DNA of 64,000 nt from Plutella xylostella (Eukaryota; Arthropoda; Insecta; Lepidoptera; Plutellidae): assembly GCF_932276165.1 (NCBI RefSeq), contig NC_063994.1:8990001-9054000 (forward strand), given 5' to 3'. Made by a program: the position numbers and the translations under genes. Positions 12,771-24,655 of this stretch are shown in pieces. The stretch's first letter is position 1; each line of letters opens with the position of its first letter. The notes beneath the pieces were generated by a model that had not been told where the DNA came from, did no database searches, and was given only the letters and a program-made list of their open reading frames with translations.

Positions 12771-12986
12771 CAGTCGAACTATAAAGTCCTGACAATAAAG
12801 AGTGCGATTTTGTTAAGACTTTTTATCATTGACAGTTATTTACTTACTTTTACATAGGCACCTACAGTTTAAAAATAAAGTACCGATTGATAACAGCTTT
12901 TTAACGGATTTGTCATTTAATAAATATGATAGATCGAACAATTAGTTAGAATCCACTTCCGTTTTCAGGACTTTATAGTTTGACTG
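12771..12986. mobile_element. MITE with CAGT..AACTATAAAGTCCTGA ends, TA-flanked
   Basis: A 216-bp element with about 22-bp terminal inverted repeats (CAGTCGAACTATAAAGTCCT) and TA on both sides. The ends match those of the 3.5-kb transposon at 21945-25432, so this is probably a deletion derivative of that Tc1/mariner-like family. Confidence 0.8.
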
Positions 12987-13107
12987 TACAATGGTTTGCT
13001 TGTACCGTTTCTACATAGTTTCTATCATACCTACATAACTACTAGTCACTAACTACTACTCATAGAATAACTACTAGTACTCGTTATTCTATGCTACTAT
13101 ACATATA

Positions 13108-14759
13108 CAGGGTGTCCCAAAAGTCAACGTCATCCCTTAAAGGGCTGATAGGTCAGCTCATGAGAGGCCAGAATATCACAATATGACCTTAGTAAAAACT
13201 CGATAATTTTCGAGATATTGACACTTTTATAAATTTGCTGAAAATCGACACCTTGGATCAGTTTTTTGCGTGCCGCCGGTACAAAAATCCATATTGTTAG
13301 AATTTGTTTGGTGTTGCATCACCCTGTATAGCCCTGCTCTTGATCGCAGTCAAAAAAAATATCGAGTAATGCTGTATGTTTAAAAAAAACACGGTTTTCA
13401 AAGTCATAAAAGGTAATCGTATTTTTTTATAAACAACTTTGACTCTACATACTGTAAAAAAATATACCACGCAAACCTGGCACCTTATTTGAAAAGATTG
13501 CTCATTTAATGCAGTTTCCAAAATGGTATGAAACGTTGCTATTGTTTCAATTAACAAAAAAGTTATTTCTATTTTAGTACAAAACGACCTCGATGTAAAA
13601 TTGTTTGAAGGAAATTTATCTGACTGAATTTATTAAGGGTAAGTCATGTTGGAATGAGTAAAAGTAAAATAGGTGATGGGGTCAGCCGTGGCAACATAGA
13701 TGACGTAAAAATAGCTAAGAAAAAACTTACCATACTCTTATAAAACATATTTTGCGTTTTATTACACCTTATTTAAAAAAAACAAACATTTATTGACTTT
13801 TATTTTTATTTCTCAAAATTATAACACCACATTATTATATTAAGTATATAACCAGCAAAAAATAATACTCATTAATGGTCATAACCATAATTTTGAGAGT
13901 TTGGTTTTGTTTAACAATAACTTTAAAATAAATAACAAGTAATTAGAGGAAATGTTAATGACAAACTGATCTGTCCCTTTTTTGGATACTGTGGATGTAC
14001 AATGTACATGTGTAAGCGTTTTACTTCATTATATCACACATTAGCACTACTCAGGAATGTACGTTACCATGCGCTACATTTATGGGGAATGTGGAGTTGC
14101 TATAGTCCACTTTTTTCGAGAAAGATACTCAAAATGCGTTTTTTTTATTAACTGTGACAACGTTGTCTCTTTTCCTACTCCCGGCCACACCACCTATTTT
14201 ACTTTTACTCATTCCAATATGACTTACCCTTAATAAATTCAGTCAGATAAATTTCCTTCAAACAATTTTACATCGAGGTCGTTTTGTACTAAAATAGCAA
14301 TAACTTTTTTGTTAATTGAAACAATAGCAACGTTTCATACCATTTTGGAAACTGCATTAAATGAGCAATCTTTTCAAATAAGGTGCCAGGTTTGCGTGGT
14401 ATATTTTTTTTACAGTATGTAGAGTCAAAGTTGTTTATAAAAAAATACGATTACCTTTTATGACTTTGAAAACCGTGTTTTTTTTAAACATACAGCATTA
14501 CTTGATATTATTTTTTACTGCGATCAAGAGCAGGGCTATACAGGGTGATGCAACACCAAACAAATTCTAACAATATGGATTTTTGTATCAGCGGCACGCA
14601 AAAAACTGATCCAAGGTGTCGATTTTCAGCAAATTTATAAAAGTGTCAATATCTCGAAAATTATCGAGTTTTTACTAAGGTCATATTGTGATATTCTGGC
14701 CTCTCATGAGCTGACCTATCAGCCCTTTAATGGATGACGTTGACTTTTGGGACACCCTG
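13108..14759. mobile_element. 1.65-kb palindromic foldback element with about 570-bp inverted arms
   Basis: Starts CAGGGTGTCCCAAAAGTC and ends with its complement. It is flanked by TATA at 13104-13107 and 14760-14763. The inverted arms (about 13108-13678 and 14188-14759) are near-identical, with a roughly 510-bp AT-rich centre that has no coding frame. It lies between ZW10 and the CCDC169-like gene. Confidence 0.85.
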
Positions 14760-15357
14760 TATATCACCATAAATAGACATGTTTTTATCTACTTACCACC
14801 TCTCTCCCTATTCAGGTACTTACGTTCGTTCGGTTCACCAACATAGTTAATATATAATAGTTAAGTAATATATCAACATCAAAGAGTGAACCGGTTTAAA
14901 AACCGTGGAAGAATTATTTAAAACAGCCAGGAATAGAGAGCGCTGCAAAGATCTGACTGCCAACCTCCAATGATGGACAGGCACTATAAGAAGAAGAAGT
15001 AATAATATATGCGCATATTGCTAACAACTGATTAAAGTCAAGGTTTCCTAATTTAGATTATGCGAAAGGTTACCTCCTTACTGTTACTGTCACTCATACA
15101 TAATATTATAGTCATCCTACCTGCACACAATATACCTACTTACTGAAGTACTGAAATAAAGCCCTATTTTGTCGTTACAAGGTTTATAATGAAATAATGA
15201 AAATACCTATAACCGCGACTGAAGAAGTTACAAGGGTAAAGGTAAGCAGGTTACCATAGGATAAGGATATTGTTAGATCGATGGTAGGGCGGCAGTAACT
15301 TGAAACTGCGACCAGCGACGGACTTCCATATTGTGCCAAACTATTTTCAGCCTCAAA

Positions 15358-18300
15358 ATGAATGACAGTGAAATTGAGTCTCTCAGAAATGAACTGGAAT
15401 ACGAAAAACGTTGTAGGTTAGTAACTAGAAATGGTAGTTATGTGGTATGTTACTACCCAACTAACATCGTAGCGTTAAAAAAACTCTCATATAACTTGTA
15501 TAATGGTTCCATTCGAAAATTAAAGTGTTAAGACATAGCTGTATAAGAGTGTAGGAGAGTGCTCTAACTCACTTATAACCACGAAAGAGGCCCACGATTT
15601 TGAGAGTAAAGGCTTTAGAAAGTCTGTAAAACGGTGTCATTGAAGTGTTTAAGTTATAGAAAGCCTGTAGTACGGTGTCATTGAAGTGCTAAAGTTACTA
15701 TTGAAGAGCGTTTAATCACTCTCAGCTAGAACTTTTACCGGTATAGTTGTGGTTGTAGAATGGTTATTTGACTCCCTGACTCTTATTTGTTTGGTTAAAA
15801 AGGGTTAAGTGAGTATGCTACCGTTTTTCAAATACACTTTTACCATACAAGTTGTATGTCTTTGAAAATAATAGTGTCAACAGCAATCATACGCGACAGT
15901 ATTAGAGTGACAGTATTGATTAATAGGTACTAAATAACAGTAAATATAATATATTAACTTGACTTAACATGTTTTGTGAATTGAAAATAATATGCCATTG
16001 CAATTTTACTGTAATGTATACTATATTTCCCACCTCAATTTTAATGCGCTCCGAATTTATTAAGGATTTCAAATGAAACATAAGTAAATATAAAATAGAC
16101 GACTCAATTTTGTATTTTTTTGTATCCTTGCTGTATGTCCATTAGTTTCATAAATCAATTGGCATGACTGGAATGACAAAATTCTTAAATAAGTAAGTAT
16201 TTTAAAGCAAAATATTGTTAATCCCAGCAATTTATAGGTTAGGTCGTCAATGCAAATGGCGAACTTACATTTAAGACATATAGACTCACCTAAGTCATCT
16301 ATTACACATTTTGAAATAGAACACCCTTAGCCAAGGGTATTATGCAGTCTTAGTCGATCCGCACAGTCTTGCTTAACACCGTTACTTTTACAGTCTACTT
16401 GCCAAACGCAATAAGCGTAAGTTAAGTTAACCTTAAAGATTAAAACTGCATTGTTGAGTTTTTCAACACTGTAAGAATCTTGTCTTACTGCACTCTTGAC
16501 AAAATCTCTTTTATAACCAATTCCTGCAGCCTAAAGTCAATATGACACCTAAAGATTTATATGAGTATTAAAGGAAACCACTTAACAACCATGAGTGTTA
16601 ACAAGTGTCAGTGAGCACTCTTGTATAGCTTTAGGTTCTAGAAACAGTTTAAACCTATAACATCTTAATTATAATTGCTTTGACTAATACCATTTAAACA
16701 CTTAAACCTGCTGTTAACACTAATTTAATTTTGTAACTCATCTTTATCGCTTTATGTTAGAACTGAGATAATTATAACACAGTTATACAGGTTAAAGTTA
16801 TAAAAATAGCTGTAACTGAGGGTAAAATGTTTGTTGGGTATGTAGGTAGGACTTAAATAGGTAAAAAACCTCGATTAATTCGTAAATTGACTAGACTTAG
16901 TTACTTAAGCTAAACTTAATACGCATCATAGCATAATATTTGTAATAAGGACCATAACATTTATAAGTAGGTAATGCAAGGTATGGTACCTAGCATAAAA
17001 TTAACTTAGTTAATGCAAAGTAGGCAGTTGGAGATAAGTATGCACTTACGAAGAATGCGTTGAATTTGAGATATCTCGTACCTAAAGTAGATAGAGATAG
17101 GTACAGTGTGTGCCCTGTAGATAACTAGACATAGACAATAGACCTGTTAACTTATAAGAATTTACTTATGTAGGTACCTGTACTATGCCAATACTGTAAT
17201 AAATAATGCCGTATAAATTTGCTTTACAGAGAAACTGCATCATGGCAAAACGGGCACTTAGAGAAGCAAATAGTGAACCTTCAAGAGGACCTGCGGAGAC
17301 CAGACTACTCCTGGGACGGGGACGAAGAGCTGGAGAAGGAGAGCGACCGCCACAGGAACCTTCTGGAAGCCATCGAGTCTCTGCGCAAAGAGCTGCCGAT
17401 ATTGAAGGACAAAATCAGGAACGCCAAGATTTGTGGGCCTGGTATGTAGGGAGTTAAGACTATAATAATATAGTTACCTTATCCTAAAGTTGGCAGCTGT
17501 GGATAGTTACATAAATTCATGTTATTTCTTCTTTATATGACATTTAACAAAAGTTGCAGTGTTTTTTTTGGTCGTGAAAGCAGAGTGTAGGTTTTTTGAA
17601 TGGCCAGCAGCTTATATTTAGGTTTTTTTTTGTTATACATTGACACTATTATGTTTATCGTACCTAAGGGATTTAACTTATGTCTTACAGACTGCAGGCT
17701 GAAACATGATGACCTCAACATTAATTTGGATATCTTAACGCCCGTAAGTAGCTCTTTATATGAATATAACTAGTTACATGTAATATGTACTTAACTATAT
17801 CCCATTCTACAGGGAAAGAAATCTGACAGAACCTTTATTACATTCTAATAAGGTTAGTTTTTGTTCGTATCAGATGTCTTTCCCCGTGGAATGGGATATA
17901 GGTAAATTCAAGTCAAATAAAATGATTCCCTCATAAAATGATATAAATAAGAAAACAGGTAAGTTTAGTTGGTAGGTTGGTATAATTATAACAACCTACC
18001 AACTAAACTTACCTGTTTTCTTATACAGGCTCTTGCAAAAGGGTAATCCCATCAAAAACAATACTTGTCATAAAAACCAAGTCTCGTAACTCAGTTGTTC
18101 TACGGTAAAAAGATGTGAGATCCATGTAATACCAAGTCTTATCCACGCACGCATCTCAATCTTAAAAATATTTAATATTTTATATAAAAAATATATTTTA
18201 TATGAAAATCTAAGAGATTGCTTAATATTTAGTTAGTGTAAAACGTTTTCTCCCGAAACCAGATTTTCATTAAGAAAAATACCTATTGTCAGTCGCGTGC

Positions 18301-21018
18301 AGCAGTGCATCTCTATCGCACCCGTGCACGGGGCATGAGAGCGCAAGCGATAAGAAATCTTTTCCTAAATACCTATTTCGCTAGAATCGCGAAGGTATAC
18401 TATCCTCTTAAATTCCAACCTTAGTTTCCAATACCCAAAGTTAATTGTAGGTACATTAAGAAAATTTGACTAAGTATATGTTGCACTGGTAGCCTGATGT
18501 GCTTTGTCCGTAGGTACAGGTAGGTAATCCATCCTTTTCGGATTTAATTTGCATGACGGGAATTTTTTGCTCGATTTGGTAGGGGCACTACCATGCATCT
18601 ATATTTACTTGGTGGGGGCACTGCCGTGCCCCCAGATATGTGATCATGAAATTATTTAAGCAGTTATGTACCTATTACCTATCTATAAAACTGGACCAAA
18701 ATTGAAATTTTTTATTCGAGTTGGTGCCCGTGCCCCCAAATATTTTAGTTTTTCCTTGATTCATACACCAAACACTACTTGAATTTCAAATTTGAAGCTT
18801 CTAGGTCTGCTAGAAGTGCCTTAGAATTTTTATGATCGGTGAGTCAGTCAGTGAGTGACAATATTAAGAAACTTTGACCCGTTATAATTCTTAAAATACT
18901 GTTTCAAATTTAATGAAATTTGAAATATACCGTGTCTTTACAATGCCTGCATGGTTACTGAAAATTCAGTCTTCTAGTTTTATCCACAACGAAGTTACAG
19001 GGGGTCGAAAATGGTCTGAATTGCTTCGAGAAAAGGATGGTACGGCTGTGCCGCTTTTTTGCTCGACTTGGTGGGGGCACTGCCGTGCCCCCAGATACTA
19101 AGACGAAACCTACATGTGCAGCATGTTATACCTATCTAAACCCAAAAGTGAAAATACATTGTCCATAGTGACCAACTAAGTTTCTAATTGTTTTTCGCGA
19201 ATTTTGAATTAGAACTGGGGAATCGGGCCTACTCCAAAGTGGCGACATCTGCAATTAGCTTTGCGTTTTCGACCCCATTTAGTTAGCGTTGTCGGATTCT
19301 ACAGGGTGTTGCAAAATTGGTATACTAAGCCGAAACCTACATGTGCAGCATGGTATATCTAAGCCCGAAACTGAAATCAGAATTTGGATATTCGCGAAAA
19401 AATAAAATATTTTCCATAGTAAAAAGTCACGTGACCAACAAAGTTTCTATGGAAAATGTTTTTTTTTCCGCGAATTTTCGAATTCTGATTTCAGTTTCAG
19501 GCTTAGATATACCATGCTGCACATGTAGGTTTCGGCTTAGTATACCCTTTTTGCAACACCCTGTATATTAAAAATTGTACTCGTAGTCGGAGCTTCTTCG
19601 CACAGTGAAGAGGTTCGAGCGCATCAAGACCGACCTGATCAGCACGCTGCGCAGCAAGGAGTGGCGCCTCGACTCCGAGTCCAAGGTAACAACACCATAG
19701 TTAGAAGTAATAAACTCATTTGTGCCGGGTGGCAGAAAGGGACTTTAAGCTAATGTCGGCATTAAATATCACCCTCTTATTCATAGAAGTTATAGGACGT
19801 TTTAGCTATGGAACTGTTGTCCCTCTCTGTCAAAGAACATTTTTTTCTGCGTTAGAGAGGGACAAAATAGGTCAATAGGTAAAACGTCCTATAACTTTTC
19901 TATGAATAAGGGGGTAAGTGTGTCTGTCACTTTCAGTTCGTATACTGCCAAAGCAAGACACCATTAAATTTAAGGTTGTCAATAGCTTAAAGTTCCTTTC
20001 TGCAACTCAGCGTTACTTAGTTACTTTATTCACAACTACTAATTGATAATCAATGGACAATCCAAGGTAACATAACATTCCAAAGTACGAGTACCTAACA
20101 TATAACATGATACGATTTTAAATTTGAATCAGTAACACGACACAGGCCTAAACTAGTTTGGAAGCATGGTAGTAGCCCCTGTTACATGCTGCAATCTATT
20201 TTTTTTTTAAAGTACCTATCTTTCTTACTACACAATTTATTTGTTTTATCAACATAACAGCTCCATAGATTTAATTTTTATTTAAGTAGTTGCTTACATT
20301 TGATTTGATTTTCTGTACGTTTGTTTGTCAGTTGTTCGTGCGAGTGAATGACCAGCGGACGTACCTGCACAACGAGCTGATGATCTGCCAGAACAACATC
20401 ATGCGGCTGCAGAGGAACGCGCCCTTCGGACATTACAAGTAACTATTTAAACCGATACTTTGTGAAATATAGCTTTAGTGCCAATTTCGTCATAGTCGGT
20501 TAGAGCATAACCAGGGATTATTGGTTGACTTTTGACTGCTTTTGACACAGCTGTCAAGAATTTAGTATGGAGATGACGTATAATTGATGAACCAATGCCT
20601 GGTCTAGATCTAACCGACTATGGAGAAATTGAAGCTTAGTTAATAATAACATAGCAAACGTTTGACGAGTCATTTTTATTTTTCAAGGGAACACGAACGT
20701 TTTTAATTGCGCGGATTTAATCACGCACGCGTGACACCCGCGTGTTTTTTTCCAGACCGTAAGGCCAAGAAAAAGCTATAGGTACTACTGTGAAATCACA
20801 AACTCAGTTGGCGCCATCTATTGGTATACTTAGGTACCTATCACTGACACCAATCCTCCTCTTTTCAACCTAACATGGAATATAAACAATAATGTTTTTG
20901 TGTAATATTGGCTTTACCTTCCAGTGTTGCCCGTAGGAGTGACGAGAGAGTCTTGGACCCAAAGCGAGGCCCCATAAAGAAGATATTCGGGGAGAAACTT
21001 GCACCGATCTCCACATAA
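15358..21018 (+). CDS. Coiled-coil protein, CCDC169/DUF4600-like
   Basis: Six coding exons join in phase: 15358-15416, 17230-17441, 17691-17743, 19587-19685, 20332-20438 and 20925-21018, giving 207 aa. The first part is coiled coil (SEIESLRNELEYEKRCR; LEKQIVNLQEDL). The exon 4/5 stretch KEWRLDSESKLFVRVNDQRT resembles the RLEQESKAYHKxNDERR signature that I recall for CCDC169. The tail is basic. Exon 4 could instead begin at 19593; both choices keep frame and differ by two residues. Retention of the last intron would end the protein at a TAA at 20440. A TTTTCAG acceptor 7 bases before the ATG implies an upstream noncoding exon. First AATAAA after the stop: 21431-21436. Function is unknown; the family call is tentative. 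Confidence 0.7.
15540..17229 (+). other. Intron 1 of the CCDC169-like gene, unassigned repeats
   Basis: Contains a roughly 45-bp direct duplication near 15622-15690 (the word ACGGTGTCATTGAAGTG occurs twice) and AT-rich sequence with no coding frame. Confidence 0.35.
17947..18024. repeat. Perfect 33-bp inverted repeat with 12-base loop
   Basis: Arms 17947-17979 and 17992-18024 are exact complements (core AAGTTTAGTTGGTAGGTTG). The loop is an AT palindrome. It lies in intron 3 of the CCDC169-like gene, and its right arm runs into a splice-acceptor-like TTTTCTTATACAG. Confidence 0.85.
19302..19563. mobile_element. CAGGGTGTTGCAAAA palindromic MITE, TA-flanked
   Basis: A 262-bp element whose ends are CAGGGTGTTGCAAAA and its complement, with TA on each side. 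The arms share GCCGAAACCTACATGTGCAG. It ends only 23 bases before the exon 4 acceptor of the CCDC169-like gene. Diverged relatives lie at 52238-52420 and 62878-63003. Confidence 0.8.
19727..20008. mobile_element. MITE with GGCAGAAAGG..AAG ends, containing a second palindrome
   Basis: The outer ends are inverted (GCAGAAAGGGACTTTAAGCT and its diverged complement), matching the copy at 40642-40773. Inside, 19772-19914 is itself an inverted repeat (CTTATTCATAGAAGTTATAG and its complement), which looks like a nested MITE. It lies in intron 4 of the CCDC169-like gene. Confidence 0.7.
20477..20637. mobile_element. MITE, AGTGCCAATTTC..CATAGTCGGTTA family
   Basis: Ends are inverted copies of AGTGCCAATTTCNNCATAGT. 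A better preserved copy lies at 47941-48090. It lies in the last intron of the CCDC169-like gene. Confidence 0.7.
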
Positions 21019-21944
21019 ATTATATAAGAGCTGTTACATGATGTTATAGTGGAAGTTGTGACCAAAATCAAACGTAGAAAATTACCTGCTACTTTCATCT
21101 TTAAATTCAGAAAAATGTTATAAGGCATTTCAATGTAAAGAGTCTTCTACTCATAAGGTAAAACATAGGTATCAAAGGTCTTATTTCGATTTAAAAAGAT
21201 ACATATTAGTATTTTTTTGCACGTTATCGTATATTTTTCTATATAAAATCCACTTATTAGATATATTTTTCACGAAATCTTACTTAATACACAAAGAAAA
21301 ATCTAAAATAGATTTTAACTACTTACATAATATATTAATGGGCTGGACCCACTTAGGTATACAAGTACTGTGTGTTTTGTCAGGTACTTACATTATTTAA
21401 GCAGGCTTTTAAGTATCGTATAAATACTGAAATAAATATGAACCATTGACTCACGGTGGCATATTTATTAAGCTGATGGTCGAAAGGCCGAATCGCCTTA
21501 AATAAATTAAATATACCTACTAAAGTTAGATACACCTGAAAGTAAAACACAAAATAAATAGCACTTGTAGTTATAAAATAAAATATGTTTATTAGGTATA
21601 TTGTAACGTGAATAACTTAAAATTATGAACACAATTATATTATTGTTATCAATAAAATTCCTTTAAAAACATCATGCTTACGTATTACTACACACACCTT
21701 AATAAAAGTTAATTTATGAAGTAGGTAGAACCTATTTCATAATAATTAAACCACGTTTTATTAAACGCTTCTCCAACAAACGACCCATTGCGCCCTTTCA
21801 AACCTTGTTTTATACCTATCTACATCCTCGACCAATGAACGACTAGCAACTGTGCTTGGCCGAGGATACTGTCTCGGCCGCCAGGCGTAATCAGGTAAAA
21901 TTCGCGATCGGATCGCGTTGGATCGTCTGGTGTGGACCCGGCTA
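21019..21944 (+). other. 3' region of the CCDC169-like gene and intergenic DNA
   Basis: AATAAA at 21431-21436 is the first plus-strand polyadenylation signal after the stop codon. The rest is AT-rich with no coding frame. Confidence 0.45.
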
Positions 21945-22142
21945 CAGTGAAACTATAAAGTCCTGAAATTAATGTTTGAGGAACTAAAATTCTCAGGAGC
22001 CTGGCACCATTAGAAAAGAAACATAAAAGTCATAACAATTGTTTATGTCAATAGACGGTTGGCTGTTTTTTTGAATTTTCTTATTAATTATAAGGATAAT
22101 CTAGATAAAAGCAACAATTTACGCTTGGTTGCAATTAGGAAG

Positions 22143-22660
22143 ATGAAGAAAAATATTCGTAGTCAAGCTAGTGAAGTTATTTATCGAGTTTTAATACAAT
22201 GTTTAGCGGAACATCAAGCTGGACACATTTTGTCGAATTTGGAGGATGTTTACGCTCGTACAGCGTCTATGACGGGTATGTAGCATTGTACAAATTGTAA
22301 TAACTCATTTTTTATTAGTACCAACGCTTCATTTATCGATAAACCTAGGTTTAGAGCCCAAGTCGAACATTGTTTACATATCTGATTGTAGGTTTCATTT
22401 GGTTTCAGTTGAGTCAAACCTTAACATTTTGATACTTGAAGATATATTTTTTGTTTACTTACTAAATTCACATTGTGTGAATTTGGGGGGCATTGTGTGA
22501 CTCAAAAATATTTTTTTATTTTATTTTATAGTTATATCGGACCAGTGTGCCAAAGAGGGCAAAATATGGAATATTTCTAACTCCTGGAAGAAACAGAACT
22601 GGCCGTCCAAAAAGAGAAATTGATGTCTTTACTATGTGTGCCCTTCGTCAACAGATCCAG
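22143..22660 (+). pseudogene. Transposase N-terminal fragment, frameshifted
   Basis: Exon 1 (22143-22276) encodes a helical, DNA-binding-like segment (ASEVIYRVLIQCLAEH). The GTATGT donor and TTTTATAG acceptor look usable. In exon 2 the family-like segment (TPGRNRTGRPKREIDVF) is in a different frame from the spliced continuation, and the gene ends at the LTR insertion. Judged non-functional. Confidence 0.55.
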
Positions 22661-23460
22661 TTTTTTTTATACAGTTGTAATAACGTTATGTAACAAGACT
22701 GCTAACCGTTTTCCCGCGAAAACAAATCGCGCGCCGAAAACGGTTAGCGTCCCACGCCGCCGCGCCGTTTTACTGCGCAGACCGCGTCCCGCGTCCTCCC
22801 CTTCACCCGCGCGCACCCCGCGCTCGCGCCACCGGCCAGCGAAGCCCGCGCAGTCAGTCGGCGCCAACCCGTTTCCCGACTTCACGCTCGCTCTTGCGCC
22901 GCTTCGGAAATTTGTTTTTACGCAAGACTACCACGCTTACCTAATTTACCTCCTAGTTGTGCATAGTCTTCTCATAGTGGCGCCCAACTCGCGGAGACGC
23001 GTGAATGTATGTGTGTGCGAAGAAAAATATGCTGCCGAAAAGGAAGAGCGAAGCGTCGTGACCTCGACGAAGACGACAGCAGCGGCACCGCCGGCGAGAC
23101 CACGGTAATGCCCCGCCCAGGCGGCGGCGCGCCCGCCGAGCACGTGGCGGTTGTCCCTACCGCAGCGAGCGACCTCCCCGCCGCGCCCGGCGCGCCCTAC
23201 GCGCACGAGCAGAACGCGGCACGCGGGTCCCCTGCGGTGCGCGCCCTCCCCGCCACGCCCGGCGCGTCGCACGAGCACGCTGCGCGCGGCCGCCCTGCCT
23301 CGGCTGACTTGGCTGGCCCGCCCTACGCGTCCTACGACTACCGGCGAGTGGAAGGTGACGACCCGCCCCGGCGCGCCCAGCGTGCCCGCGGCGCGCGCTC
23401 CCGCCGCCTCCCCCGCCGCGCCTGATGCGCCCGCCACGCACGACGCGCTATACGAGTACG

Positions 23461-24090
23461 CGGCGCGCAGCCCCCCCGCGGCGCGCAAATTCCGCCGCTT
23501 CCGCCGCTACACTCGACGCGTTCGCCTGCGTGCTGCTGGACACCGTCGCCAAGGCCGCCAAGACCAACCGCGTCTTTATGGAGAGGACGGTGATGACCCG
23601 CCCCGGCGCGCCCAGTGTGCCCGCGGCGCGCGCTCCCGCCGCCTCCCCTGCCACGCACGACGCGCCCGCCACGCACGACGCGCCCTACGAGTAAGCGGCG
23701 TGCAGCCCCCGCGGCGCGCAAATTCCGCCGCTTCCGCCGCTACACTCGACGCGTTCGCCTGCGTGCTGCTGGAAACCGTCGCCAAGGCCGCCAAGACCAA
23801 CCGCGTCTTTATGCAGAGGATGGTGATGACCCGCCCCGGCGCGCCCAGTGTGCCCGCGGCGCGCGCTCCCGCCGCCTCCCCTGCCACGCACGACGCGCCC
23901 GCCACGCACGACGCGCCATACGAGTAAGCGGCGTGCAGCCCCCGCGGCGCGCATATTCCGCCGCTTCCGCCGCTATACTCGACGCGTTCGCCTGCGTAAC
24001 GGCGGCGCAGCTCTCTGTCTTCATGGAGAGGACGGTGATGACCCGCCCTGGCGCGCCCAGCGTGCCCGCGGCGCGCGCTCCCGCCGCCTC
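23461..24090 (+). repeat. About 233-bp tandem repeat inside the LTR element
   Basis: Two full copies and one shortened copy of a unit carrying TTCCGCCGCTTCCGCCGCTA and GTGATGACCCGCCC. The period between the first two copies is about 233 bp; the third has lost part of its middle. Confidence 0.7.
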
Positions 24091-24097
24091 CCCTACC

Positions 24098-24655
24098 AGC
24101 ACACGGAGCCCGGCCGCCCGCCTCGTCAGGCAGAGCTGGCCCGCCCGGTGCCTTCCACCAGCACACGGAGCCCGGCCGCCCGCCTCGTCAGGCAGAGCTG
24201 GCCCGCCCGGTGCCTTCCACCAGCACACGGAGCCCGGCCGCCCGCCTCGTCAGGCAGAGCTGGCCCGCCCGGTGCCTTCTGGGAGCACACGGAGCCCGGC
24301 CGCCCGCCTCGTCAGGCAGAGCTGGCCCGCCCGGTGCCTTCTGGGAGCACACGGAGCCCGGCCGCCCGCCTCGTCAGGCAGAGCTGGCCCGCCCGGTGCC
24401 TTCTGGGAGCACACGGAGCCCGGCCGCCCGCCTCGTCAGGCAGAGCTGGCCCGCCCGGTGCCTTCTGGGAGCACACGGAGCCCGGCCGCCCGCCTCGTCA
24501 GGCAGAGCTGGCCCGCCCGGTGCCTTCTGGGAGCACACGGAGCCCGGCCGCCCGCCTCGTCAGGCAGAGCTGGCCCGCCCGGTGCCTTCTGGGAGCACAC
24601 GGAGCCCGGCCGCCCGCCTCGTCAGGCAGAGCTGGCCCGCCCGGTGCCTTCTACC
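24098..24655 (+). repeat. Nine 62-bp tandem units inside the LTR element
   Basis: Units start at 24098 and every 62 bases after that (AGCACACGGAGCCCGGCCGC...), nearly identical. The only regular change is CACC versus TGGG at the junction after unit 3. Since 62 is not a multiple of three, the reading frame rotates, yet all three plus-strand frames stay open across the array. Confidence 0.9.

Noticed and set aside
22946..24228. Many overlapping Ala/Arg/Pro-rich frames on both strands of the GC-rich block
   Set aside because: High GC removes stops in all six frames. The frames overlap on both strands and lie in tandem repeats of an LTR element; none shows a known domain.
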